Source: Neoceratodus forsteri (lineage: Eukaryota; Chordata; Ceratodontiformes; Ceratodontidae). Taken from it: a stretch of 64,000 bases of DNA. The position numbers and the translations under genes were made by a program. Position 1 is the first letter of the stretch; every line of letters begins with the position of its first letter. This document shows, in pieces, positions 1 through 10,726 of the stretch. The DNA lies in assembly GCA_016271365.2 (NCBI GenBank), contig CM028131.1, positions 283,214,001 through 283,278,000 of the forward strand. The letters run 5' to 3'. The notes below the pieces were generated by a model. The model worked only from the letters and a program-made list of their open reading frames with translations. It searched no databases and was not told where the DNA came from.

Positions 1-214
1 GGTCATGGTCCCCATAGACAAAGAAAGTCCAGTGTGCACATGTACACACACCCGAAGGTAAATCTCTGAAAAGTAAAAAAATTATTTCTGCCCAAACTGG
101 CCATGTTTGTACTTTGTCTTCATGAAAATGGGCTCTTCCGGTTTTCATGTCAGGGTTCTAAAGCTAATTAAACCAAACCAATAGATGCTAAGGCAGATGA
201 TAGACTGGGAAAGG

Positions 215-956
215 AAGCAATGGAGGGATGGAGGGATTGCTAATTTGGTGAAAAATAGGAAAACCAGGAAATAAAGGAGGTTGGCAGACAATGAAGGGGA
301 GGATCTATAAAAGATGGGAGGGGTTTGGGAGTAAGTTGGAAGGCAGTCTGTCTGAATGCCAGGAGCCTGGAAAACAAAATTAGAGAGCTCCAGGCAATAG
401 TGGCACATGTGGGGTTGAACCTTGTAGCTATTATGGAAATGTGGGCCACACGGAATAATGACTGGGACCCCAATGTCCCCAGTCACACAATGTATAGGCA
501 AGACAGGGAGAAGGTAAGGGAGGAGGAGGGGTAGCCCTCTATATCAGGGGAAGGCATTGAGGCAGTAGAGGATGGATCCATCTGGGGAGGGAATGGGGTA
601 ACAGAATCTCTGTGAGTTCAGCTCAAGGCAGCATCGAACAAAGAAGTGCACATGGGGTGGTCTATAGGCCACTGGAGCAAGGAGACAAGGGCGGTAGCAA
701 ACTAGGGACAGAAATAAAGAAGGGGACCTCAAGGAGGAAGTAATGATAGTGGGGTGTTCTCAACCTGCCAGACATTGATTGGGACATTCCAGCAGGTAAG
801 AGCAGCCAAAGTCAGGCCCAGCTAGATATGTTGCAGGACTGCCTTCTGGTACAGCTGGTTAGGGAACTCACAAGGCAGGCTGCCATTCTTGATGGTGCTC
901 ACCAACTCAGAAATGGTAGGTGAGGTGAGGGTGGGGGAACGACTAGGGTCCAGAGA
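215..956 (+). mobile_element. CR1-type LINE (copy A), endonuclease part
   Basis: This is the 5' part of a CR1-family non-LTR retrotransposon encoding the apurinic-like endonuclease that nicks target DNA. The frame at 325-534 reads VCLNARSLENKIREL, the start of the endonuclease fold, and matches the same region of the better preserved CR1 copy at 46458. Further pieces follow in shifted frames: VVYRP is approximated around 660 and the AAILDG stretch lies near 880. Stops and frameshifts make it non-functional. The element breaks off at about 956, where an antisense CR1 begins, and resumes at 3008 with the next expected segment (VLDFRRAGF). The 5' boundary is approximate and was set by similarity to the 46458 copy. 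Confidence 0.8.
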
Positions 957-3007
957 CCATAGAAACATAGAATTTGACGGCAGATAAGGACCGCTTGGCC
1001 CACCCAGTCTGCCCATTTCCCTACCTAATGGATAAGCTGCAGATCCTAGGTAACCAGCACCCTACTTATTTTAACCCCCACCCCCTAGAATTGCCTTATG
1101 GCTGTCCCATGCATGCTTGAATTCAACCACTGTTTTTGACTCCACAGCCTCCTCCGGAAAGGCCGTTCCATGCATCCACAACCCTCTGTGAAAAAATACT
1201 TCCTTACATTACCTCTGAGCCTCCCCCCCCCATCTTCAAATTGCTACCCTCTTGGACTTTGTTGATTCCCTTGAGGTACTCGAACGTTTCTATCATGTCC
1301 CCCTCTCCCTCCTTTCCTCGACGCTATACATATTAAGCTCCTTTAGTTTTTCTTCATATGTCTTCTGGTGCAGACCCTGCACCATTTTAGTTGCCCTCTT
1401 CTGGACAGCTTCCATCTTGTCTTTGTCCTTGCAGAGACTGGGTCTCCAGAACTGCACACAGTACTCCAGATGGGGTCTCACCAGCTGTCTGTACAGAGGG
1501 ATAACAACTTCCTGTTTTCTACTGGTGATGCCTCTCCCAATGCATCCCAGTATCCCCCCCCAGCCCTCCTTACTGCCCTCTGACATTGCTTGCCCACCTT
1601 TAAGTCATCTGATATGACTACCCCCAGGTCCCTTTCCATTTTTGTTGTTGTTAGTATCTCACCCCCCATTGTGTACTCTTCTCCTGGATTTTGTTTCCCA
1701 GGTTCATTACCTTGCACTTCTTAGCATTAAATCTAAGCTGCCATACATTTGACCATTCTTCTAACCTTGCCAAGTCCTTCTCATCCTTTCCACCCACCTT
1801 GTGCATCAACTCTGTTGCAGATCTTTGTGTCATCTGCAAAAGGCATACTTTTCCTTCCAGTCCTCTGCAATGTAGCTACAAAGACATTGAAGAGGACCAG
1901 TCCTAATACTGAACCCTGAGGCACCCCACTAGTAACCCCCCTTTCTTCAGAGTGGACTCCATTTACTATTACCCTCTGTGTCCTATTCTCCAGCCAATTC
2001 TTTACCCAGGCTATCATCTTGGGACCCACTCCCAGGCTGGCTAACTTGTATATTAATCTTTTGTGTGGGACTGAGTCAAATGCCTTGCTAAAGTCTAGGT
2101 AGGCCATGTCCACAGCCCCTCCTTGATCTACTACTTTGGTCACTCAGTCAAAGAAATCTATTAGATTCATCTGGCATGACCTTCCTGCTGTGAATCCATG
2201 CTGCCTTGGGTCCTGTGCCCCTCTGCCCTCTAGGTACTCGACAGTTCTTTCTTTCAGAAGTGATTCCATCATTTTCCCTATCACTGAGGTTAAACTAACA
2301 GGTCTGTAGTTTCCTGCTTATGCCCTGCTCCCACTTTTGTGAAAGGGAATCACATCTGCCCTCCTCCAGTTCTCAGGTACCACCCCATCCTCCCATGATT
2401 TGTTAAAGAGGGTAGTCAGTGGTGTCACTAGTTCTACCCTTAATTCTTTTAGAATTCTGGGATGAGTCCCATCAGGCCCCATTGCTTTGTCCACCTTCAA
2501 TTTTAAGAGTTCTTTCAGAACCCTTTCTTCTGTAAATGGGCTGGTATCAACTTCTGTATCCAGAGTGTTTCTATTGTTTGTTTTAGATGCCTCCCCCTCT
2601 TCATTTGTAAATACTGAACAAAAATATTTGTTTAGTATCTCTGCCTTTTCACAGTCACCCTCTGCCCACTCCCCTCCCCTTTATTAAGCCTCACTATCCT
2701 CCCTTAGTCTTCCTTGGCTCCTGATGTACCTAAAAGGTTTATCCTTCTTAACTGAGTTGGCTATCTTTTCCTCAGTTCGGGCCTTTGCTGTTCTGACTGC
2801 TTTCCCAGCTTCCTTTTGCTTTAACTGATACAATTCTCTGCCCTGCTCCTTCTGTGATTCCTTGTACTTTCTGAATGCTTTCTTTTTCTCTTGAACCTTC
2901 ACTGCCAACTCCTTTGAGAACCATAGTGGTTTCTTACATCGTTTTGTTTTGTTTATTTGCTTCACACAAATAGTTCGAGCTGGACCTCTACACCAGTACA
3001 CCCTCAT
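957..3007 (-). mobile_element. CR1-type LINE (copy B), antisense, inserted into copy A
   Basis: This is a 5'-truncated CR1 read on the minus strand. Its 3' end lies at 957, where the plus strand shows the reverse complement of the octamer tail (ATTCTATG then TTTCTATG) next to the usual CR1 3' motif 'gggcagactgggtgggcc'. Going upstream on the minus strand one meets the thumb and C-terminal region (LVRPHLEYCVQFWRP, 1293-1586), the FADD box (PFADDTKICN) and fingers/palm (MAYLDFSKAFDSVPHKRL, SGVPQGSVLG, 1781-2143), then the RT entry region (2318-2500) and a basic linker (KPLWFSKELAVKV, 2684-3007). The endonuclease is missing. Several frameshifts break the ORF, although the RT motifs are well kept. 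Confidence 0.9.
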
Positions 3008-5133
3008 TGAAGGCTGATGTCCTGGATTTTAGGAGAGCAGGCTTTAACCAGAAGAGGGAATTTGCCCAGATTAGGATGGTTCGCTGGACAGACTCAGGGA
3101 TGTGGAAAAAAGGTGGGGGAAATTAAAGGGGCCAGTCTTGAGGCAACAAAGTCCTGCTTGAGGATGGTCACCAAGAGAAACAGGTACAAGAGACAAATCT
3201 GGTTCTCTAAGAGGGCCAGGGAGGTAGTGAGGGCCAAGAAAAAGGCCTTCATCAGATACAAGTAGAAGCAGGGGGAGAAAGAATAGAGTGAGTACCAGGT
3301 GAAAACATGGGAGGCCAAGACAGACACAGAGCTGTGTCTTGCGGTGGGGGTTAAGTAAGGGGAAAACAGTTTTCTAGATATATTAGTGAAAAAAGAAAGG
3401 TGGGGGATTGTTAGGCTGCTAGAGGGGGCAGGGTAATAGAGGTGGACATGCAGAAGGCAGCTGTTCCTAATGACTACTTCTGCTCAGGTTTTTTTTTTTT
3501 AGGTTTTTTTTACAGTGGAGGACAGCAGGTCTTTGCTGGAAAATGGCATAAGGGCTACTGATAGGGAGATCCCAGAAATGAGCCAGAAGGCATTTGCAAG
3601 TGAAAGGGTCAGAAAAGGCCAGGTAGCCCTGAAGATAGATAAGGTCCCGGGGCCAGATGGGATGCATATGTGAGTGCTCAGGAAACTGGCATCAGAAATG
3701 GCTGAACTCTGGCAGGGTCATTCAACAGCTCAATTCAGTCAGGTGTGGTTTTAAAAGACTGGAGGATAGTGGACATTGTTCTGCTCCATAAAAGTGGGGA
3801 CAACGAGCAAACAGGAAATTACAGGACTGTCATTATTTGCTCTAATGTGGTTAAACTGATAGAGACACAGGCCAAAGAGGACCAAATGGTCTATCTGGAG
3901 AGTAATAGGCTCCAGGACAGTCAACAGCATAGGTTCATGGCAGGTAGGTCTTGTCAGTGCAGCCTGATAGTATTCTTTGACTGGGTATCTTTTGCAGTAG
4001 ATAAGGGACACACAATAGAGCTACTTTATTTTGACAGCATCAAGGCATTCAGCTCTGTGCCACACAGAAGGTTGCTGAAGAACCTAAAGGATAAAGGTGC
4101 AGCAAAGGACATAGGTAGATGTGTGGGCAGTTGGGTAGAGGGGAGATAGCAGAGGGTAGTGGAAAATGGCATCAAATCCAGGGAGAGAGAGAGAGATAAC
4201 ACATGGGGTGCCACAGGGTTCAGTCCATAGGGTTCAGTCCTCTTCAATATGTTCATTAGCAACATGGGAGAAGGAATTAAGATAAGATGTGTCTCTTCAT
4301 AGATGGTAATAAGCTATGTGGTAGGGCAGACAGTGAGGAGGGGGTAAAGAAGTTGAAGATGGACCTGCAAAGGTTGAAGAGGTGAGCCAAGTTTTGGAGT
4401 TGAAATTTAATTCCATAAAGTGGAAAGTGATAGGGAACAAAAACCCCGGGACAGAATATTGGATGGGAGGGATTAAGCTGGACATTACTGCTGAGGAAAG
4501 AGACCCGGTAGTCATCATAAGGGACTTCCTTTAACAATCTAGCCAATGTAACAAGGCCTACAGCAAGGCAACCAGGATGCTGGGGTGTGTGGAGAGGGGT
4601 TTCAATAGCAGGAGGAAAGAGGTGTTGCTGCCTCTCATTAGACCACTGGTGAGGCCACACCTGGAGTACTGTAGTCAGTTCTGGAGACTTCACATAAAGA
4701 AATACAGAGACAGTCTTGAAACAGTGCAGCTTAGAACAACCAAAATGATTCAGGGCCTGCAGGACAGTTCCTATGAGGACTGACGTAAGGCTCTGAACAA
4801 GTGCTTGCTGGAGGCCAGAAGAGGGGCAACATAAAGGAGACCTTTAAGTTCCTGAAAGGAATGAACAAGGTAAACTATGAGGAGCTACTCACTAGGAATA
4901 GTGGATCTAGAACACGGGGGCATGGGTGGAAGCTTGTGGGGGGGGGGAGAGTTGGGAGGGATGTGAGGAAACAGTATTTTACAGAGAGTGACTGAGTGGT
5001 GGAACAGTCTGCAGCTGTGGTGGTGGGCATCATAACCGTCAGTGGCTTCAAGCATGGTTGGATAGTGACCCAGGGCAGCAGTACTAAGGCAGGAAACATA
5101 TGGGGGGGAGGACAAATAACCATGGAAAGCCAT
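3008..5133 (+). mobile_element. CR1-type LINE (copy A), reverse transcriptase part
   Basis: This continues the CR1 interrupted at 956. It starts with VLDFRRAGF-like coding just downstream of the endonuclease position. It continues through the basic linker (3017-3265), RT palm (3745-4149, with LLYFDSIKAFSSVPHRRL in place of the usual YLDFSKAFD), and the C-terminal block (4577-4783, LVRPHLEYCSQFWRL; 4801-4995, RTRGHGWKL). Intervening stops show decay. No octamer tail is seen at the end, so the 3' part is lost near 5133. Nucleotides 5134-5289 carry no clear feature. Confidence 0.82.
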
Positions 5134-5289
5134 TAGGTCTTGGGGTAAGATAGGGTAATAGAGTTAGGGTGAGTGGTGGCAGCATACCAAGGTGATCATT
5201 CAGGCATCTGAAGGGTTGTGAAAACTGGTAACATTGCAGACTGAGTTCTGGGAGACGGCCAAGTCTGTGACACCATTCCATGGAGGTAC

Positions 5290-6206
5290 TGACAGTCACA
5301 TAACAAGAACAGGACCTAGGAGTAATTATATCGGATGGCCTGAAGGGAGCAAGGCAGTGCGATAAGGCAGTAGCTAGGGCCAATGGGATGCTGGGGTGCA
5401 CAGGGAGGGGTATCACTGGCAGAAGAAGACAGATAGTGTTACTACTGTGTACTGTAGATCACTGATGAGACCCCACCTGGAGTACTGTGTCCAGTTCTGG
5501 AGACCACATCTAAAGAAGGAAATAGACAGGTTATAGGATGTCTAGAGGAGGGCAACTAAAATGGTGCATTAGCTGCACCAGAAGCCCTCTGAGGAGAGAT
5601 TGAGGGATCTCAATATGTACATTCTGGAAGGGGAGACATGATGGAGACCTATAAATACCTCATGGAGGTGAATAAGGTAGAGGAAGTGAGTATTTTTCAG
5701 AGGAGTGGGTACATGAGAACAAGAGGGCATGCACTGAAGCTGGAAGAGGGGAATTTAGGAGGGATGTGAGGAAATACTTATTTTTTTTTTTACCAGGAGT
5801 GGCACACTAAGCTGAAAGCTTGTTCACAGATGCCACCTGGGAGCACAAGGAAGTTAAGTGACTTGCTCAGCGTCACACAGTATGCAAGTGCGGGCTGTGG
5901 GATTCAAACCCAGGTCTCCAGGTTTGCAGCTCAGAGCCTTAAACCACTTTGCTATACTGCCTCTTCATTGAAAGAGTGGTGGATGATTGGAACAGTCTTC
6001 TAGCAGAGGTGGTGGGGTGAAAACAGTTGTGGGCTTCAAGCATGCATGGAATAGGCACAAAGGCATCTTGGTGGGGAAGCAGGAAGGGAGGTATCCAGAG
6101 ATTAGACAGGGTCTACGGTGACAGTATAGGAAGGGAAATATGGGCAGACTGGGTGGACTAAGCGGTCCTTATCTGTTGACAAATTCTATGTTTCCATGTT
6201 TCCATG
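5290..6206 (+). mobile_element. CR1-type LINE (copy C), 3' fragment
   Basis: This 3' CR1 piece begins in the RT thumb (DLGVIISDG-like coding near 5308, a GMLGC block near 5385, PHLEYCVQFWRP-like coding near 5472) and runs to the 3' end with the ggtccttatctg motif and a degenerate octamer tail (TTCTATG then TTTCCATG repeated) at about 6186-6206. A MIR-like SINE is inserted at 5781-5963. The coding frame is broken and the piece is not functional. Confidence 0.85.
5781..5963 (-). mobile_element. MIR/CORE-like tRNA-derived SINE, copy 1
   Basis: Read on the minus strand, this begins gaggcagtatagcaaagtgg (tRNA-like A-box region). It continues with a gggtttgaatccc B-box-like sequence and a core resembling MIR (tgtgtgac...gcaagtcacttaac), and ends in about 10 A. 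The last 50 bases (aagctttcagcttagtgtgc) do not match my memory of the mammalian MIR tail but are shared with the copy at 28979, so the two form one family. It interrupts CR1 copy C between gaaatactta and ttcattgaaagag. Confidence 0.8.
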
Positions 6207-6228
6207 GTTCTTGACTACAAATTCAAAA

Positions 6229-6843
6229 AACTGTGGTAGAGGCTGGCCCAGTGGCATGGAGGGTAGAGGCATCCATGCATTACCTCCTGCCATACTTTAG
6301 ACTCATGTTTGCAGTGTGAACGTGTCACCTGTGGTTGGCCGGGATAGGAGAGGATCGAGTGTCTGAAGGACTGCTCTCCTTTCTCGGGGTGGCTGGTGCA
6401 CTGTTACCACCGAACAACTGCCACCAAGTGGAGGCCTGGTGGGTGGCAGTGCGGCTCAGGGAGCAACCAGGAAGGGAGGGTGTTGCAGGGCTGCAGTGTG
6501 TGTGCACCTCTACAGGCGCACACAGACATGCACATCAGCAATGGCCGAAAGGGAGCAAATGGAAAGGAGCTAGCCAGGTCCATGAAGTCCCAGCTGCGTG
6601 GCCCTGACTCAGCAATCCTGGGTAATCTGGATTGTGCTTCTGGTGGGGGGTGGGGGTGGGGAGAATGGTCCTCCCTCCTTGGCTCCACCCATGAGGGAAA
6701 TTTATGGGGAACCAACCCAGGAAGAGGCTGAGTTGGGGGGTGGCAGCCAGGAAAAGAATGAGTCCTCTGAGAGGAGGGCTGAAGCCCTCTTGCTACCTCT
6801 AGGGGCAGAAATACAAGAAGAAGAAGAAAACAACTGTGGTGGA
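6229..6843 (+). mobile_element. Long tRNA-derived SINE, copy 1 (6241-6831) with target duplications
   Basis: The element at 6241-6831 is flanked by 12-bp near-identical direct repeats: AACTGTGGTAGA at 6229-6240 and AACTGTGGTGGA at 6832-6843. It starts with a tRNA-like head (ggctggcccagtggcat, an A-box-type sequence) and ends in an A-rich (GAA)n-like tail. An internal segment, ggagaggatcgagtgtc, recurs in antisense in the copy at 50812, and the related strings cactcaatcc and gcttgatcc occur in the copies at 27662 and 37682. The 591-bp length is much larger than most tRNA SINEs. Open frames crossing it on both strands (up to 147 codons) are not conserved between copies and are not genes. Confidence 0.75.
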
Positions 6844-8231
6844 ACAAGCAATTTTATTTTTTTTTGAGGGGATGAATGACTGATATTTCTGTGTGTAAGC
6901 CCCCGATTCTGGGCTTACCTGACATGGGTTCCGGCCCCCTCATTGTCCCGTCGAAGCTTTTCCAGAGGTCCTGGGTGGGCTCTGGACCCTGGCGCCCTGC
7001 TGGTGCTCATGTGGCTGTCGCTTCTGGTATCTCAGCCCCATCCACAGTAGGGGACCGAGCTCTGATTTGTGTTTCTGTACCTCCAAGCACTATTTGGTGG
7101 CATGACGGCAGTCTGGGGAGCTGTAAAAGCAGACCGACCATAAGTAAAAAAAAAACATGGCCACCGTGCACCCCTTGCGCATAAATGGCCAGGAAGCCTA
7201 AACATTTACATTAAAAGAGCCATGGCTCCCTTAGTAGAGTGCCAGAAAAAAGGGAACAAATGGGGGGAGGGATAAGTTATTGGGAAGCCCGAGGGGAAGA
7301 AAGGGGCTCCCGTGAATTAACTAAAGCATGTTCTGGCTCCCACTAGCTGAGCGGAGCCAGGGCATATAAGTATCAGCCTCTGGGGCTGAAATATTGGGGG
7401 AAGAATAATGTAAACAAATATAGCAGCCCCCATTAGGACTCTGCAGCATGCGATCTGCTGGATAAAGTTCAGAGGGCATCTAAATTGCCCGGGAAGCAGG
7501 CAGCCAATCAGGAGGAGACTCTGCAAACTCTGTAAAAGGGACTGGCAGCCTGTCAGAAGGAGAGATCAGCTTATGATTTGGGAGAGAGAGCAGAGAGCAG
7601 GGAAGACTGTGGTTTATCCAGCCTAAGACCTGAAACTAGCACCCAACGGCCTGTCTGGCCCCAGTAGGAAGAAAACTACAGAGTGCTTTTGCATCAGGAG
7701 AAGAGCCTTTGCCAGTTTTGCTGCAGGAGAGGATAGTGGAATTGTGCTGCAGGAAGAAAGCTTTGGCAGTGCTGCAGTGAGAGCAACTGGGAGTTCCCTG
7801 CAGAGAGGAAACCCTTTTTTGGATTGTGCAACAGAGAAAGTGAAAGTCTCTGGAGCTGCAGTGTGAGAGCAGAGGCTGTAAGCTACTGTATGCAGCTTGA
7901 AGTTAAAAGTGCTGCTGATGTGTGAGGAAAGCCTGAGCAACCTGTGCTCCCCCTTTGTGAGATAAGTGCTGTTTTAAGACTGCATTTTGCTGTAAGCCTG
8001 AGAGAAATGTGTGATGAGGCTAGAGACTGAACCAAAGCCTGGCTGTAAATTGTGTCCTGCAAGGGCGTGCTGCAGAGGTGTCTAGACACCCATGCCAGCC
8101 CTGGCCCTAGACCAAATATGAAGAAGGCCAGTGGAGGAAGATGTTGAGAGGCCAGCCTGGTGAACACTGTCTACAAAGGCCTTAGTGACGAAGATTGGAA
8201 AGGCCAGGTAGGTGAAGACCAGTAGTCTTCA
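6844..8231. other. Unassigned, possibly decayed LTR-like sequence
   Basis: No gene is recognisable. The stretch 7500-8200 is rich in purine-heavy GCAGxGAGAG-like sequence and contains aaaagggactggcagcc near 7535, which resembles the transcription-start side of vertebrate LTRs. I could not find a second copy or terminal repeats in the window. The solo LTR at 8232 was inserted into its right end. The LTR reading is weak. Confidence 0.25.
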
Positions 8232-10080
8232 TGTAACCCTCCTGCAAATGGGGGTTCCCAAAAAGTCTTCCAGGAGCTTGCTTGAATGCTCCAAGCCTGA
8301 ATGGTGTTTGGTATTTAAGCCGTTTATCTGTGAGTGCTGTTATAGCCTCTTGTACTGTCTCTTTAAGAGCTGTCTGCTTGCAGATATAATTAGTTTCTAT
8401 GGGGGGGGACTGTGTGTTTCCCTGCTTGAGTCCCACTCAAGCTGCTGCCAAATCGCTCCATTTCTGCCATCCCTAAGTGGGCAGAGTGAGCACTTTTCAA
8501 AGATGTAACTTTTTGCCAGAAATCATTCAGAGTAATAACGAAAATACAGTTTGTCTAACCTGCCTTTCTTTGCAGTCAGAACTGTGTTTGCCTAGCCCTC
8601 CATTCTGGTTGAACTGCTGAACTGGACCAATCAGTGTGGGGGGACCTTTGAAATGGAGCCTGCTGCTGGCAAATCAGAACTTGGACTCTCATTGTGGAGC
8701 CAGCCACTTATGTACTGTATGGCCAATGCTTCTGGGAATTGTAGTTTGGACTTTGGCGCCTTTTTGCACCAACAGGGGAGTCTGATTGTGAGTGACAGCC
8801 AAACTAGCCAACCGAACTGGGAGGAACTCAAAGGAAATGCCCGGCTCTGTCTACTGGAAAGATCATATCAGTTTGGGCAGTGAAGAGACAAGGAACTGTG
8901 TGCTTCTTTGGTGTGTAGTTTTAGTGCGGGAAACGTGTGTAAGGCTCTAAGTTTCGGTCTGCAGCTTGTGCAAACGCCTGTTCGGACTGAATCTGACCTG
9001 TGAGGAGAATCAAGGAGATCTGAAGAGTAGAAACCAGGCTCACCTTGTAGAAGACTGGAGAAATTGCTGAATCACGCTCGGTCTGTCAGGAACTGAATCT
9101 GCTGTGTGTTCTCCTGGGTATTGTGCAGTAATTGCGATCGGGATAGAGAAGCAGCCTGCCTGGTATAGTACTTTCCTTTTACATATAAATGTGTGTAGTG
9201 CTTGTGGGGAATCACGTTTCAAATCCCTGTACAGTGAATTGGGTGCATGAGGCTGGAAGTAAATCCCAGCTTAATCCAGACTACATCCATTTGCTCTAAA
9301 CTGCAGTGGGGTCCAGTCACAAGGACCTTGTCCACATGGTCTGCTCCTCCTGGCAATCCAGGACAATCTGCCTTCCATCCAGTTCCCAGCATTGAGTTTG
9401 TGAGTACAAAGCAGGGTAGCTCCCTGCCATCTGTTTATCGAATTGCAAGTGTATCATCTAATTGTTTTTTTTGTTTTTTGATTTCTTCACGAACTGAGCC
9501 AACCGGCTCCGGATTACAATTTGGGTATTGTGCCAGTGTTTTTCCATCACAGGGCCCCAACCAACTGCACCGATCCTGGTTAGCCCCCCCCATCCTGGGT
9601 ACCCAGTGAAAGTGACAATTTGGGACTCTGAATATGCACACAGTACTGTGATTATTAATGTGTTTAACCTAATTAACCTGATTTCCCCCTTCCTTGTTAC
9701 AGCTCCTTAAATAAATCAGATCTATTTGTTTCAGCAAAGTTACACTGTCTGAGGTATTCATTTATGTTAAAGTATTGTACTGTGGCTTTTGCATTGTATC
9801 ATCTTGTTTTACAGGGGGTCCCCAGCATCCCGTCGACAGAGCCAGTCCTGGGGGTAAGTGTACATTGTGAAGATATTCCTGATGCATTGTGTGGGCCACT
9901 AGTGGGAAGAAAGGGGGGTTACAATGTCTCAGAGGGCTGTGACCAAGTTAGTTTAACTACTGCAAACCCTGACCTCTGGGTGGAGGCACTCGCCATTTGA
10001 CCTAGGCCCCATAACCTGTCAGTAGTCAGTCAGGCAGGGGTAGTAGCCCTTGGGATAGCTCCACCTGGGGGTTACATTCA
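8228..10080 (+). mobile_element. Solo Ty3/gypsy LTR (8232-10076) with 4-bp target duplication
   Basis: This single LTR of 1845 bp begins TGTAACCC and ends GGGGGTTACA, with the target duplication TTCA at 8228-8231 and 10077-10080. It is clearly related to the LTRs at 17064 and 25165: gcaaatgggggttccc near the start, the block ctgtctctttaagagctgtc, the ggaccaatcagtgtgg CCAAT region, an AATAAA at about 9710, and the closing 'gcaggggtagtagccc'. It is 235-240 bp longer than those LTRs and diverged, so it is a sister subfamily. A solo LTR with an intact target duplication implies LTR-LTR recombination that removed the internal region. Confidence 0.92.
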
Positions 10081-10558
10081 ACTTCTTCATCCAGCCCTGT
10101 TGCTTTTGTCGTGCACCAACAGCCTGATACCTTCTCGGTACAGTCCAAGTCAGATTATTGACTCCCCCTTTTTTGACCTGCTGAACTATAAGTACCCTGG
10201 GCTATGGCTTTGGGGAGTCTTTATTTAGCTAGCTAGCTAGGCTGAAATTAGGGGGTTAGGTCCTAGGCAGAAAACTGTGCCCAGGCCTGAATTTCCAGCA
10301 AAGTTGTGTTTAAAAGTACTGGGCCCCAACGAGAGATCCCTGCGTCATCATCAGAGTTTTATTGTAACGATAGGGGGTAGTGTTATTGTGTGTGGAGAAC
10401 TGTTTTGGGGGCAGCTAAAGTATTTTCCTGGGGGGGTGATAGCCTGCTAGTTGCCCACAGGTATTTCCTGTCACTTCTTCAGGTGGAGGCACCATGTTAC
10501 CATACCATTACCCTTTCTAACCCAGGCCGGCTCCCTCAGAGGTGTGTGCTGTGAGGAC
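10081..10558. other. No feature recognised
   Basis: This is sequence between the solo LTR and the hAT-type MITE. It contains a short tagctagctagctag run near 10226. I see no coding frame or repeat that I can name. Confidence 0.4.
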
Positions 10559-10726
10559 CTTGAGGGCAGGGATGCAGCTATGAATTTTGGGGCCCCAGAC
10601 AAGTCACTTGAAATGGGCCCCTGTTTCACAAACCAGCTAATGCCAGCTCCTGAGGTGGGCCCCTTCTGAGCTCAGGGCCCCAGACAACATCCCCCCCCCC
10701 CCCATTACTGCGGCCCTGCTTGAGGG
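10559..10726. mobile_element. hAT-type MITE (10567-10718) with 8-bp target duplication
   Basis: A 152-bp element lies between perfect 8-bp direct repeats CTTGAGGG (10559-10566 and 10719-10726). The ends form imperfect terminal inverted repeats: CAGGGATGCAGC at the left, and CAGGGCCGCAGT when the right end is reverse-complemented. CAGGG ends with an 8-bp duplication are the hallmark of hAT transposons. Inside, ggggccccagacaa occurs twice, and a run of about 14 C sits at about 10690. It has no coding capacity, so any transposase would have to come from elsewhere. Confidence 0.88.

Noticed and set aside
1..214. Host sequence or promoter at the window start
   Set aside because: No motif supports either; it is left without a call.
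6404..6847. 147-codon minus-strand ORF and 111-codon plus-strand ORF
   Set aside because: They lie inside the SINE at 6241-6831; same reasoning as for 50827.
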